DNA from: Rhodanobacter thiooxydans | GTDB lineage: Bacteria; Pseudomonadota; Gammaproteobacteria; Xanthomonadales; Rhodanobacteraceae | Direction of reading: 5' to 3' | Length of the DNA stretch: 64,000 nt | NCBI RefSeq assembly: GCF_030291135.1 | Contig: NZ_CP127409.1 | Coordinates: 2,046,001-2,110,000, forward strand | In this document: positions 16,718-25,189 of the stretch, piece after piece | Numbering within the stretch: position 1 is the first letter of the stretch | Layout of the letters: each line of letters opens with the position of its first letter | Position numbers and translations under genes: made by a program | Notes under the pieces: model-generated | Databases searched by the model: none | What the model saw: only the letters and a program-made list of their open reading frames with translations | What the model was told of the DNA's origin: nothing

Positions 16718-16766
16718 TAGCTTAACTAGCTAAAAACCAGAAGTCAACTACAGCTGCTAGTAGCTA
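16718..16766 (-). promoter_or_regulatory. Promoter with TAGCT-type palindromic operators
   Basis: On the minus strand, TTGACT (16747-16742) and TAAGCT (16724-16719) are 17 bases apart and lie upstream of the gene starting at 16696. The palindrome TAGCT-TAAC-TAGCTA (16718-16732) covers the -10 region, and AGCTGCTAGTAGCT (16752-16765) sits just upstream of the -35 box. Two related palindromes flanking the promoter elements are the usual arrangement for a repressor. The binding protein is unknown; the product of the downstream gene is the obvious candidate. Confidence 0.5.
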
Positions 16767-16791
16767 ATAACGAGAGGTCACACCTTGACCG

Positions 16792-18462
16792 TTACGTCAT
16801 CGGCAACTTCAGCCCCATCTCCCTCGCACACTCCACCGCCACCTCATACCCCGCATCCGCATGCCGCATCACCCCGGTTCCCGGGTCATTCCACAACACC
16901 CGCGCAATCCGCTCATCCGCTTCCTTGGTCCCGTCGCAAACGATCACCACCCCGGAATGCTGCGAATACCCCATCCCCACCCCGCCGCCATGATGCAGCG
17001 ACACCCACGTTGCACCACCAGCCACATTCAACATCGCATTGAGCAGCGGCCAGTCGGACACCGCATCCGAGCCATCCTTCATCGCCTCGGTCTCGCGGTT
17101 CGGTGAGGCCACCGAGCCGGAATCCAGATGATCGCGACCGATCACCACCGGCGCCTTCAGCTCGCCGTTGCGCACCATTTCGTTAAACGCCAGCCCCAGC
17201 TTGTCGCGCAGACCCAGGCCGACCCAGCAGATACGCGCCGGCAATCCCTGGAAGCTGATGCGCTCTTTCGCCATATCCAGCCAGCGATGCAGGTGCTTAT
17301 CGTCGGGGATGAGTTCCTTGACCTTGGCGTCGGTCTTGTAGATGTCTTCCGGATCGCCGGACAGCGCGACCCAGCGGAACGGGCCGATGCCTCGGCAGAA
17401 CAGCGGGCGTACGTAGGCGGGGACGAAGCCGGGGAACGCGAATGCGTTTTCGCAGCCCACGTCCTTGGCCATCTGGCGGATGTTGTTGCCATAGTCGAAG
17501 GTGGGGATGCCTTGCGCGTGGAACGCGAGCATCGCGTCCACGTGGGTCTTCATCGACAGCTTGGCGGCGCGCGCGGTGCCGACCGGATCGGACTTGCGCC
17601 GCTCGAACCACTGCTCGACCGTCCAGCCCTGCGGCAGGTAGCCGTTGACCGGGTCATGCGCGCTGGTCTGGTCGGTGACGGCGTCGGGGCGCACGCCGCG
17701 GCGCACGAGTTCCGGCAGCACGTCGGCGGCGTTGCCGAGCAGCGCGATGGATTTCGCCTCGCCGGCTTCGGTGTACTTCCTGATGCGTGCCAGCGCGTCG
17801 TCGAGGTTCGTGGCCTGCTCGTCGACGTAGCGGGTCTTCAGGCGGAAGTCGATGCTCTTCTGCTGGCACTCGATGTTGAGGCTGCAGGCGCCGGCCAGTG
17901 TGGCGGCCAGCGGCTGCGCGCCGCCCATGCCACCGAGACCGGCAGTGAGGATCCAGCGTCCCTTGAGCGAGCCGTGGTAGTGCTGGCGGCCCATCTCGAC
18001 GAACGTCTCGTAGGTGCCCTGCACGATGCCCTGCGAGCCGATGTAGATCCACGAGCCGGCCGTCATCTGGCCGTACATCATCAGGCCCTTCTTATCGAGC
18101 TCGTTGAAGTGCTCCCAGGTGGCCCAGTGCGGCACCAGGTTGGAGTTCGCGATCAGCACGCGCGGCGCGTCGGCATGCGTGCGGAACACGCCGACCGGCT
18201 TGCCGGACTGCACCAGCAGGGTCTCGTCGTCGTTCAGTGCGCGAAGGGATTTCAGGATCGCGTCGAAGCACTCCCAGTTGCGCGCGGCGCGACCGATGCC
18301 GCCGTACACCACCAGCTCCGCCGGGTTCTCCGCCACCTCCGGATCGAGGTTGTTCTGCAGCATGCGGAACGGCGCCTCGCTGAGCCAGCTCTTGCAGGAA
18401 AGCTCGCTGCCGCGCGGCGCGCGGATGGTGCGGGTGGTGTCGATGCGGGTGGGTGCGTTCAT
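16792..18462 (-). CDS. hutU: Urocanate hydratase
   Basis: A 556-residue urocanase, the second enzyme of histidine degradation, converting urocanate to imidazolonepropionate with a tightly bound NAD+. Full family length, with [17 protein letters not shown] near the N-terminus, the NAD-binding [17 protein letters not shown] at about 170-186, and the conserved region [20 protein letters not shown] followed by WPLLNAMLN and [15 protein letters not shown]. The start at 18462 has GGAG 9 bases upstream; longer starts lack support. It is not next to hutH or other hut genes; hutF and hutI lie 10 and 14 kb away on different transcripts. Confidence 0.95.
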   Translation of the reverse strand: MNAPTRIDTTRTIRAPRGSELSCKSWLSEAPFRMLQNNLDPEVAENPAELVVYGGIGRAARNWECFDAILKSLRALNDDETLLVQSGKPVGVFRTHADAPRVLIANSNLVPHWATWEHFNELDKKGLMMYGQMTAGSWIYIGSQGIVQGTYETFVEMGRQHYHGSLKGRWILTAGLGGMGGAQPLAATLAGACSLNIECQQKSIDFRLKTRYVDEQATNLDDALARIRKYTEAGEAKSIALLGNAADVLPELVRRGVRPDAVTDQTSAHDPVNGYLPQGWTVEQWFERRKSDPVGTARAAKLSMKTHVDAMLAFHAQGIPTFDYGNNIRQMAKDVGCENAFAFPGFVPAYVRPLFCRGIGPFRWVALSGDPEDIYKTDAKVKELIPDDKHLHRWLDMAKERISFQGLPARICWVGLGLRDKLGLAFNEMVRNGELKAPVVIGRDHLDSGSVASPNRETEAMKDGSDAVSDWPLLNAMLNVAGGATWVSLHHGGGVGMGYSQHSGVVIVCDGTKEADERIARVLWNDPGTGVMRHADAGYEVAVECAREMGLKLPMT

Positions 18463-18675
18463 CACGAAGGGCTCCGGTGAGTCAGACCACCGAGTATAGG
18501 TCAGCGGCCGGCGCACCCGAACGGTGGCCCCCGGGGCTATAAGCAGGCGTCGAGCCGAATCGACAAGCCGCATGTAACGAAGTGCCGCCACAGAGCGAAG
18601 ACCTGACGGCACGGCCAGGAAACCCACCGCCGCGCCTTCCCCGATCACACGAGGCCCTGCGGCCAGGAGTCGAGC

Positions 18676-19758
18676 ATGCACGATCCCGCCCCACCCGATT
18701 CGCCGGCTCGCCGGTTCGGATCATGGACCCTGATCGCCGCAGCCGTCGCGGTCGCCGCCGTCGCGTTCGGCTACGTCGGCGGCTGGCTGGCGCCGCAGCG
18801 GCTCACGCCGGAAAAACTGGTGGACCAGTTCCAGCACAACGCCGGCACGTTCGTCGGCTACCGTCGCAACCACGCGAAGGGCGTCTGCGTGACGGGTTAT
18901 TTCGACAGCAACGGCCAGGCGCAGGCGTACTCCATGGCGCAGGTGTTCGCACCCGGGCGCACGCCGGTGGTCGGCCGCTTCGCGCTCCCCGGCAGCAATC
19001 CGTACGCGCCGGACGGCAGCGTGCCGATCCGCAGCATGGCGCTGCGCTTTGCGCTCGCGAACGGGCAGCAATGGCGCACCGGCATGAACAGCATGCCGGT
19101 ATTCCCGGTCGCCACGCCGCAGGCGTTCTTCGCGCAATTGCAGGCGCAGCAGCCTGATCCGGCCACCGGCAAAGCGGACCCGGCGAAGGTGGCCGCGTTC
19201 TTCGCCGCGCATCCGGAAACCGCCGCGTTCCGCGCCTGGGCGAAGACGGCGGAACCGTCCGCCAGCTTCGCAACCGAAAGCTACTGGAGCCTCAACGCGT
19301 TCGTGTTCGTCGACGCGAACGGCAAGCGCCAGCCGGTGCGCTGGCGCATGGTGCCGGAAGCGACTGACGCCGGCAGCGGGTTGAACAAGGCCGGCAACGC
19401 GAACTATCTGGCCACCGACCTGGCCGAACGCCTGGCGCACGGTCCGCTGCGCTGGCATCTGCAGGTCACGCTTGCGAACCCGGGCGACCCGACGAACGAC
19501 GCGACGAAGACGTGGCCGGACGACCGCCGCACGATCGACGCCGGCACCCTGGTGCTGGAACGCACCGAGCCGCAGGACAGCGGCCCCTGCCGCGACATCA
19601 ACTACGACCCGCTGGTGCTGCCGGCTGGCATCGAAGCCTCCGACGATCCGCTGCTGCCCGCGCGCTCGGCCGCGTATGCGGACTCGTACCTGCGCCGCAC
19701 CAGCGAGGAAGCCCGCCTGCCCGGCACAGCCACGCCCTCAGCGGAGATGAAACGATGA
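18676..19758 (+). CDS. Membrane-anchored catalase-family heme peroxidase
   Basis: A 360-residue protein of the small catalase-like (SrpA-type) family. A single N-terminal hydrophobic segment (about 17-38) should anchor or export it. The heme distal region reads [16 protein letters not shown] (about 61-76) with the distal His; the proximal end has a Tyr in [12 protein letters not shown] near residue 335, in the place of the heme-ligating Tyr of catalases. Its stop overlaps the start of the cytochrome b561 gene (ATGA), as in many genomes where the two form one unit; electron transfer from the quinone pool is a reasonable inference for a periplasmic peroxidase. Confidence 0.85.
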   Translation: MHDPAPPDSPARRFGSWTLIAAAVAVAAVAFGYVGGWLAPQRLTPEKLVDQFQHNAGTFVGYRRNHAKGVCVTGYFDSNGQAQAYSMAQVFAPGRTPVVGRFALPGSNPYAPDGSVPIRSMALRFALANGQQWRTGMNSMPVFPVATPQAFFAQLQAQQPDPATGKADPAKVAAFFAAHPETAAFRAWAKTAEPSASFATESYWSLNAFVFVDANGKRQPVRWRMVPEATDAGSGLNKAGNANYLATDLAERLAHGPLRWHLQVTLANPGDPTNDATKTWPDDRRTIDAGTLVLERTEPQDSGPCRDINYDPLVLPAGIEASDDPLLPARSAAYADSYLRRTSEEARLPGTATPSAEMKR

Positions 19759-20291
19759 AGGCCGCCACGAACACGTTCACGCTCGCCGCGCGCGTGCTGC
19801 ACTGGCTGATGGCTGCGATGATCCTGGCAATGCTGTTCATCGGCGTCGGCATGGTCGCGTCAGTGTCCGAGCGACACGAATGGCTGCTCGCGATCCACAA
19901 GCCGCTCGGCATCGCAATCCTGATCCTGGCCGTGGTGCGGCTGGCGGTGCGCCTGCGCCACCCGCCGCCGCCCCTGCCCGCTGACCTGCCCGCGCTGCAG
20001 AAACTGGCGGCGCTGGCGTCGCACTGGCTGCTGTATTTCCTAATGCTGGCGATGCCGCTGATCGGCTGGGCGATGCTGTCGGCCGGCGGCTATCCGGTGA
20101 TGCTCGGCACGTCATTGCGGCTGCCGTCGATCCTCCCGGCCAACGCGACCGCGTTCGCCGTGCTGCGCCACCTGCATGGCACGTTCGCGCTGCTGCTGTT
20201 CCTCACGTTCCTGGCGCACATGGCGGCGGCGCTGTACCACGGCCTGATCCGTCGCGACGGCGTGCTGTCGGGCATGCTCGGGCGGCGCTGA
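19755..20291 (+). CDS. Cytochrome b561
   Basis: A 178-residue four-helix membrane protein of the prokaryotic cytochrome b561 family. The four hydrophobic segments carry the expected heme-ligand histidines: RVLHWLMA in helix 1, LLAIHKPLG after it, ASHWLLYFL in helix 3 and RHLHGTFALL in helix 4. It probably passes electrons from ubiquinol to the catalase-like protein encoded just upstream, with which it is translationally coupled. A perfect 11-bp stem (20315-20340) follows the stop. Confidence 0.9.
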   Translation: MKAATNTFTLAARVLHWLMAAMILAMLFIGVGMVASVSERHEWLLAIHKPLGIAILILAVVRLAVRLRHPPPPLPADLPALQKLAALASHWLLYFLMLAMPLIGWAMLSAGGYPVMLGTSLRLPSILPANATAFAVLRHLHGTFALLLFLTFLAHMAAALYHGLIRRDGVLSGMLGRR

Positions 20292-20314
20292 TCCGGCAGC
20301 GAGGGCTGCGTCGT

Positions 20315-20340
20315 GTTCGCCGGCGACGACGCCGGCGAAC
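20315..20340. terminator. Strong hairpin after the catalase-cytochrome b561 pair
   Basis: GTTCGCCGGCG and CGCCGGCGAAC form a perfect 11-bp stem with the 4-base loop ACGA, 24 bases after the cytochrome b561 stop. There is no U-run, so it may be a Rho-dependent or mRNA-protecting structure rather than a classical intrinsic terminator. Confidence 0.5.
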
Positions 20341-20471
20341 CGGTGCACATGCCTGCCGGCAGCCACCGCCCGCCCCGGCCATCGCGCCGATTGACCGCGC
20401 CATGACAGCGGCACAGACTGTCCGGCGGGAACCCCGGAGTGACCGTCACAAGTCACCGTGAGGAGGTTGTC

Positions 20472-21053
20472 ATGCGTACCACAGGCTGGAAAAAGCAAAG
20501 CTGGAAGAACGGAGCCATCGTCGCCGCTGCCTTGTTCGCCGTCGGGGGCGGAGTGCTCGCGGCGGAACATCCCGCACCGAGCGATGCGCAATTGATCGCG
20601 AGCGCGATGCACGCAGCGCCGGCACGCGTCGCGAAGGATGCGACGATCGTGGCCATGGGCGCGGATGGCGCGATGCGCACGCTGCGCAAGGGCACGAACG
20701 GGTTCACCTGCATGCCGGACAACCCGTCGACGCCGGGGCCGGACCCGATGTGCATGGACCAGAATGCGCTGGAGTGGATCAACGCGTACATGGCGAAGAA
20801 AACACCGCCGGCCGGCAAGCTCGGCATGATGTACATGCTGGCCGGTGGCACGGACGCGAGCAACACGGACCCGTATGCGCAGAAGCCGGACAGTGGCAAC
20901 CACTGGATCAGGACCGGGCCGCATTTCATGATCGTCGGCGCGGACCCGGCGTTCTACGCGAACTATCCGAAAAGCGCGGACCCGGAAACAGCGGCACCGT
21001 ACGTGATGTGGGGCGGCACGCCGTACGAGCACCTGATGGCGCCGATCAAGTGA
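20472..21053 (+). CDS. Exported protein of unknown function
   Basis: A 193-residue protein with a signal peptide (GAIVAAALFAVGGGVLAAEH, cleavage likely after LAA near residue 31). The mature part has paired Cys residues in GFTCMPDNPSTPGPDPMCM and a conserved-looking aromatic part (MLAGGTDASNTDPYAQ, then HWIRTGPHFMIVG). I recognise it only as a conserved hypothetical periplasmic protein. A GAGGAGG Shine-Dalgarno 5 bases before the ATG at 20472 fixes the start. It stands alone. Confidence 0.65.
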   Translation: MRTTGWKKQSWKNGAIVAAALFAVGGGVLAAEHPAPSDAQLIASAMHAAPARVAKDATIVAMGADGAMRTLRKGTNGFTCMPDNPSTPGPDPMCMDQNALEWINAYMAKKTPPAGKLGMMYMLAGGTDASNTDPYAQKPDSGNHWIRTGPHFMIVGADPAFYANYPKSADPETAAPYVMWGGTPYEHLMAPIK

Positions 21054-21211
21054 AGCGCCAAAGCAAGGCACGCGCGATGACTGCGTGGATCGATCACGCG
21101 AACTGATGTCCTGGACCGGTTGAACGTACCGCCCCGACCGGCCCGTTTGCATGCAGCATGGATGTCCGAAAACGGCGAGTCAGCCTGCGCAGGTGGTGCT
21201 AGCCTGCCGCC

Positions 21212-22717
21212 ATGAACGAACCACCCACCCTGCCCGCCCCGCATGTCTGCGAACAGGCCCGACTCAGCCGCGACGCGCGCTTCGACGGGTTGTTCTTCAC
21301 CGCCGTGCGCAGCACCGGCATCTATTGCCGGCCGGTGTGCCCGGCGCCGGCGCCGAAGCGCGAGAACGTGCATTACTACGCGAACGCGGCCGCCGCGGCA
21401 GCGGCCGGCTTCCGGCCGTGCCTGCGCTGCCGGCCGGAACTGGCGCCGGGCAACGAGCAGTGGCAGCGCGGCGATCATGTCGTGGCGCGCGCGTTGAAGC
21501 TGATCGAGGCCGGCGCGCTGGCGGAGCAATCACTGGACGAACTGGCGGCGCGCGTCGGCATCGGCGCGCGGCAACTGCGCCGGCTGTTCGTCGAGCGCAT
21601 CGGCGCGCCGCCGGTCAGCGTGCACACGACGCGCCGGCTGCTGTTCGCGAAACAGCTGCTGACGGAGACGGCGCTGCCGGTGACGGAAGTCGCGCTCGCG
21701 TCCGGTTTCCGCAGCCTGCGCCGGTTCAACGCGGCGTTTGCGCAGGCGAACCGGATTGCACCGCGCGAACTGCGCCGGCACCCGCGCGCGGCGGCCGATG
21801 CGCCGCTGGTGCTGCGGCTCGGCTACCGGCCGCCGTACGATTTTCCGGGGCTGCTCGCGTTCCTGCGCACGCGCGCGTTGCCGGGCGTGGAACTCGTCGA
21901 CGAAGGCAGCTACGCGCGCGTGTTCGGTCCGGCGGATGCTCCCGGCTGGCTGCGGCTCAGTGCGTGGCCGGGCGGCGAGCATGCGTTGCAGCTGCAATTG
22001 CATTGCCCGCAGCCGACGCGGCTGCTCGGCGTGGTGACGACGCTGCGGCGCATGTTCGACCTGGACGCGAACCCGCAGGCGATCGCGGACACGTTCCGCC
22101 ACGACGCCGTACTCGGCCCGCGGCTCGCGCGCCACCCCGGCCTGCGCCTGCCCGGCGGCTGGGACGGTTTCGAGATCGCGGTGCGCGCGGTGCTCGGCCA
22201 GCAGATCAGCGTGCCGGCGGCGCGCACGCTGGCAACGCGCATCGTGCAGCGCTGGGGCGAGCCGCTGCCGGCGGCGCCGCTGCCGGGGTTGCAGCGGCTG
22301 TTTCCGACGCCGGCCGCGCTGGCGCAGGCGGACCTGCGCGAGGTCGGCCTGACCACGACGCGCGCCACCACGATCAGCGGCATGGCGCAGGCGCTGCTGG
22401 ACGGCCGTGTGGACTTCGGTGCAGGGCAAGCGCTGGAGGCGTTCGTGGCGCGCTGGGTCGCACTGCCCGGCATCGGCGAATGGACGGCGCACTACATCGC
22501 GATGCGCGCGTTGAGCGCGCCGGATGCGTTCCCGGCGGCCGACCTGATCCTGCGCCGCGAAGCGGCAGCGGATGCCACGCCGCTCAGCACGAAAGCGCTG
22601 ACCGCACGCGCGAACGCGTGGCGCCCGTGGCGCGCGTACGCCGTCATCCATCTGTGGCGCGGCGCAGTGGAAGCGCCGTCGCCGGCACGCCAGAAAAAAG
22701 CGGAGGCGATTGCATGA
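21212..22717 (+). CDS. alkA: Ada-type regulator fused to AlkA DNA-3-methyladenine glycosylase II
   Basis: A 501-residue three-part protein. Residues 1-80 are an Ada methyl-phosphotriester acceptor domain with Cys39, Cys43, Cys70 and Cys73 (Cys39 should be the methyl acceptor). Residues 90-190 are an AraC-type helix-turn-helix pair. Residues 200-490 are AlkA: the HhH motif [17 protein letters not shown] (418-434) and catalytic Asp444 in PAADLIL. It would sense methylated DNA backbones, activate transcription and excise alkylated bases. Its last bases overlap ogt (ATGA), which supplies the missing methyltransferase function of classical Ada. The frame is strikingly GCG-rich for alanine. Confidence 0.93.
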   Translation: MNEPPTLPAPHVCEQARLSRDARFDGLFFTAVRSTGIYCRPVCPAPAPKRENVHYYANAAAAAAAGFRPCLRCRPELAPGNEQWQRGDHVVARALKLIEAGALAEQSLDELAARVGIGARQLRRLFVERIGAPPVSVHTTRRLLFAKQLLTETALPVTEVALASGFRSLRRFNAAFAQANRIAPRELRRHPRAAADAPLVLRLGYRPPYDFPGLLAFLRTRALPGVELVDEGSYARVFGPADAPGWLRLSAWPGGEHALQLQLHCPQPTRLLGVVTTLRRMFDLDANPQAIADTFRHDAVLGPRLARHPGLRLPGGWDGFEIAVRAVLGQQISVPAARTLATRIVQRWGEPLPAAPLPGLQRLFPTPAALAQADLREVGLTTTRATTISGMAQALLDGRVDFGAGQALEAFVARWVALPGIGEWTAHYIAMRALSAPDAFPAADLILRREAAADATPLSTKALTARANAWRPWRAYAVIHLWRGAVEAPSPARQKKAEAIA

Positions 22718-23226
22718 CGAACCTGCCTGACACCATTTACTACGACGAGATGGACAGCCCGGTCGGCACGCTGCGCCTGGTCGCCGACGGCCACGGCCTG
22801 CGCCAGATCTGGTTCGAGCGCGAACGCCATCCGAAGCAGGCGCACCCCGGCTGGGTCCGCGCAGCCGCACCGTTGAAGTTCGCGCGCGTGCAGCTGGAGC
22901 AATACTTCGCCGGCGAACGCCAGCACTTCGAACTGCCGCTGCATCCCGTCGGCACGCCGTTCCAGCTGGAGGTGTGGCACGAGCTGGGGCGGATTCCGTA
23001 CGGCGTCACGATCAGCTACGGCGAACTGGCCCGGCGCATCGACAAGCCGCTGGCGGTGCGCGCGGTCGGCGCCGCGAACGGACGCAACCCGCTGCCGATC
23101 GTGCTGCCGTGCCACCGCGTGATCGGCGCGAACGGCAGCCTCACCGGCTTCGGTGGCGGCCTGCCGACGAAGCGCTACCTGCTGGACATGGAAGGTCGCA
23201 TCGCGCACGGCGATCTGTTCGGCTGA
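22714..23226 (+). CDS. ogt: Methylated-DNA-[protein]-cysteine S-methyltransferase
   Basis: A 170-residue O6-alkylguanine-DNA alkyltransferase. The acceptor Cys133 is in [19 protein letters not shown], and the helix-turn-helix DNA-binding part is [13 protein letters not shown] and [16 protein letters not shown]. Each molecule repairs one O6-methylguanine and is consumed. It is translated in overlap with the Ada-AlkA fusion gene and has GGAGG 8 bases before the ATG. Together the two genes form a self-contained adaptive response. Confidence 0.95.
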   Translation: MTNLPDTIYYDEMDSPVGTLRLVADGHGLRQIWFERERHPKQAHPGWVRAAAPLKFARVQLEQYFAGERQHFELPLHPVGTPFQLEVWHELGRIPYGVTISYGELARRIDKPLAVRAVGAANGRNPLPIVLPCHRVIGANGSLTGFGGGLPTKRYLLDMEGRIAHGDLFG

Positions 23227-23289
23227 CGCGCGACTCTTGCCGCTTCCCGTACGGCGGGCAGTGCCCGCCTGCGACCGCCCGCTTGAACG

Positions 23290-23709
23290 TCAACCGCCGC
23301 TGCGCGACGCCGCCGGCAACGCCTGCGGCACCACCCGCGGCAGATCGGGCGTGTCGCGCTCGCGGTCGAGCAGATCCTGCTGCCGGACCCGATCGCGCTC
23401 GCGTTGTGCCTGGTCGGCCTGGTCGAGCTGGCGCTGGGCGCGGGCGTCATTCGCCGCCGGACGTTTCGCGTTGTCCGACACACCCTGATGCAACTGCTGC
23501 TGCAGCTGGCTCTTTTGCAGTTCGTCGCGCACCTGCTGCTGTTGCGCATCCTGCTGGAAGCGCACGCTCGGCGACACCGGCCGGGTCGCCGGCTGCGTGC
23601 CGGACTGTTGCCAGGCACAGACGGCGCCCAGCGGGACAAGCGCCAGCACACCCGTCAACAGCGTGCGCAGCAACGGGGAATACCAGGCGTGGCGTGTAAT
23701 GGTCATCAT
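23290..23709 (-). CDS. Exported Gln/Arg-rich protein of unknown function
   Basis: A 139-residue protein with an N-terminal hydrophobic segment (LLRTLLTGVLALVPLGAVCA, residues about 13-32) that looks like a signal peptide. The rest is low-complexity and helical, dominated by Gln, Arg, Asp and Ala (QQDAQQQQVRDELQKSQLQQ), suggesting a coiled coil in the periplasm. ATG codons at 23709 and 23706 are both possible. No family recognised. Confidence 0.55.
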   Translation of the reverse strand: MMTITRHAWYSPLLRTLLTGVLALVPLGAVCAWQQSGTQPATRPVSPSVRFQQDAQQQQVRDELQKSQLQQQLHQGVSDNAKRPAANDARAQRQLDQADQAQRERDRVRQQDLLDRERDTPDLPRVVPQALPAASRSGG

Positions 23710-23758
23710 GGTGCGCGATCATGCAGGGATGGTTTGAATACATCGTAAGGTCCCCCGC

Positions 23759-25042
23759 ATGAAAATCCTGTTTCGCCTGCTGCTGTGCTCGCTGGCAGCA
23801 TTCTGCTTCGGCTGCGCCACGCAACACCCCACCACACCTGCAGCCACCACCGCCGCGTCCGGCAGACCCGTACCGCTGCTGCTGATCTCGATCGACGGCT
23901 ACCGCCCCGACTACCTGCAGCGCGGGCTCAGCCCGACCCTGGCGATGCTGGCGCAAGGCGGCGTGCAAGCCGCGTCGATGCAGCCGGCGTTCCCGTCGCT
24001 GACGTTCCCGAACCACTACACGATCGTCACCGGCCTCACTCCGGACCATCACGGCGTGGTCAACAACACGATGTTCGACCCGCAGCTGGGCAAGTTCTCG
24101 CTGAGCAGCCGCAAGGCGGTCAGCGACGGCCGCTGGTGGGCCGAGGGCACGCCGATCTGGGAGACCGCCGACCGGCATGGCCTGCGCACCGCCACCATGT
24201 TCTGGCCCGGCTCGGAGGCGGATATCCACGGCCATCACCCGGATTACTGGAAGCCGTTCGACGGCAGCGTGACGGCCGACCAGCGGGTGGACCAGGTGCT
24301 GGCCTGGCTGGATCTGCCGGCGGCCGAACGGCCCGGCTTCCTCACCCTGTACTTCGATGCGGTCGATCACGCCGGCCATCTCTACGGACCGGACGCGCCG
24401 CAGGTGAACGCTGCGCTGCGCGAGACCGACGCGGCGCTGGCGCGGCTGGTCGCGGGGCTGAAGCAGCGCGGCCTGTTCGACCGCATCAACCTGATCGTGC
24501 TGTCCGACCACGGCATGGCCGGCGTGCCGGAAGCGAACAGCGTGATGATCGACCAGCTGGTCCCGCTCGACCGCGTGCAAACGGTGAGCATGGGCATCCT
24601 GGCCGGCTTCAACCCGACGTCGGACAGCGCGGAGGCGCGCGCCGATTTCGCGAAGGTCGAGCAGACCCTGGAGCAGCCGCACCCGCACATGCAGTGCTGG
24701 GACAAGACCCGCGTGCCGGCGCGACTGGCCTACGGCAAAAACCCGCGCGTGCCGCAGCTGCTGTGCCTGGCGAACGTGCACTGGCGCATCACCACCAGCG
24801 ACTACGCAGCGAAACGCAAAGGCCGGTTGAGCCTGGGCGAGCACGGCTACGACAACGCCGAGCCGCTGATGCAGGCGCTGTTCGTGGCGCATGGCCCGGC
24901 GTTCCGTGTTGGCGCGAAGGTGTCGGCGTTCCCGAATGTGGACGTCTATCCGTTGATGACCCACCTGCTCGGCGTCCCCGCCGCCGCGAACGACGGCGAC
25001 TACGCGGCGGTGAAGGACATGCTGAAACCCGCCGCGCGCTGA
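23759..25042 (+). CDS. Nucleotide pyrophosphatase/phosphodiesterase lipoprotein
   Basis: A 427-residue member of the ENPP branch of the alkaline phosphatase superfamily. It carries a lipoprotein signal with Cys19 (CFGC). Metal and nucleophile sites are visible: Asp46 in LISIDGYRPDYL, the nucleophile Thr82 in FPSLTFPNHYTIVTG, the DAVDHAGHLYG region around 202-212, SDHGMAG near 249-255 and EHGYDNAEP near the end. It should hydrolyse phosphodiester or pyrophosphate bonds of nucleotides or related substrates in the periplasm. It is followed by a dispersed double-hairpin repeat. Confidence 0.9.
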   Translation: MKILFRLLLCSLAAFCFGCATQHPTTPAATTAASGRPVPLLLISIDGYRPDYLQRGLSPTLAMLAQGGVQAASMQPAFPSLTFPNHYTIVTGLTPDHHGVVNNTMFDPQLGKFSLSSRKAVSDGRWWAEGTPIWETADRHGLRTATMFWPGSEADIHGHHPDYWKPFDGSVTADQRVDQVLAWLDLPAAERPGFLTLYFDAVDHAGHLYGPDAPQVNAALRETDAALARLVAGLKQRGLFDRINLIVLSDHGMAGVPEANSVMIDQLVPLDRVQTVSMGILAGFNPTSDSAEARADFAKVEQTLEQPHPHMQCWDKTRVPARLAYGKNPRVPQLLCLANVHWRITTSDYAAKRKGRLSLGEHGYDNAEPLMQALFVAHGPAFRVGAKVSAFPNVDVYPLMTHLLGVPAAANDGDYAAVKDMLKPAAR

Positions 25043-25050
25043 GCCTTTCT

Positions 25051-25180
25051 CCCTCCCCTGCGCGCAGGGGAGGGTTGGGGTGGGGTGCTTCTTGCCCGGA
25101 CCTCAGATCAAGAGCTTTACCCCTCACCTGAAGGACTCCCTTCGGTCGCCGACCTCCCCCTGCGAGCAGGGGGAGGAGTA
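25051..25180. repeat. Dispersed double-hairpin repeat, copy 1
   Basis: Two hairpins about 80 bases apart: CCCTCCCCTG/CAGGGGAGGG (25051-25074) and CCTCCCCCTG/CAGGGGGAGG (25153-25176), with a middle part containing GCTTCTTGCCC and GGACTCCCTTCGGTC. The same layout recurs at 40411-40518 and 61764-61889. It lies between convergent genes and may help terminate both. Elements of this kind are frequent in Xanthomonadales. Confidence 0.8.
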
Positions 25181-25189
25181 GTGCAGACC

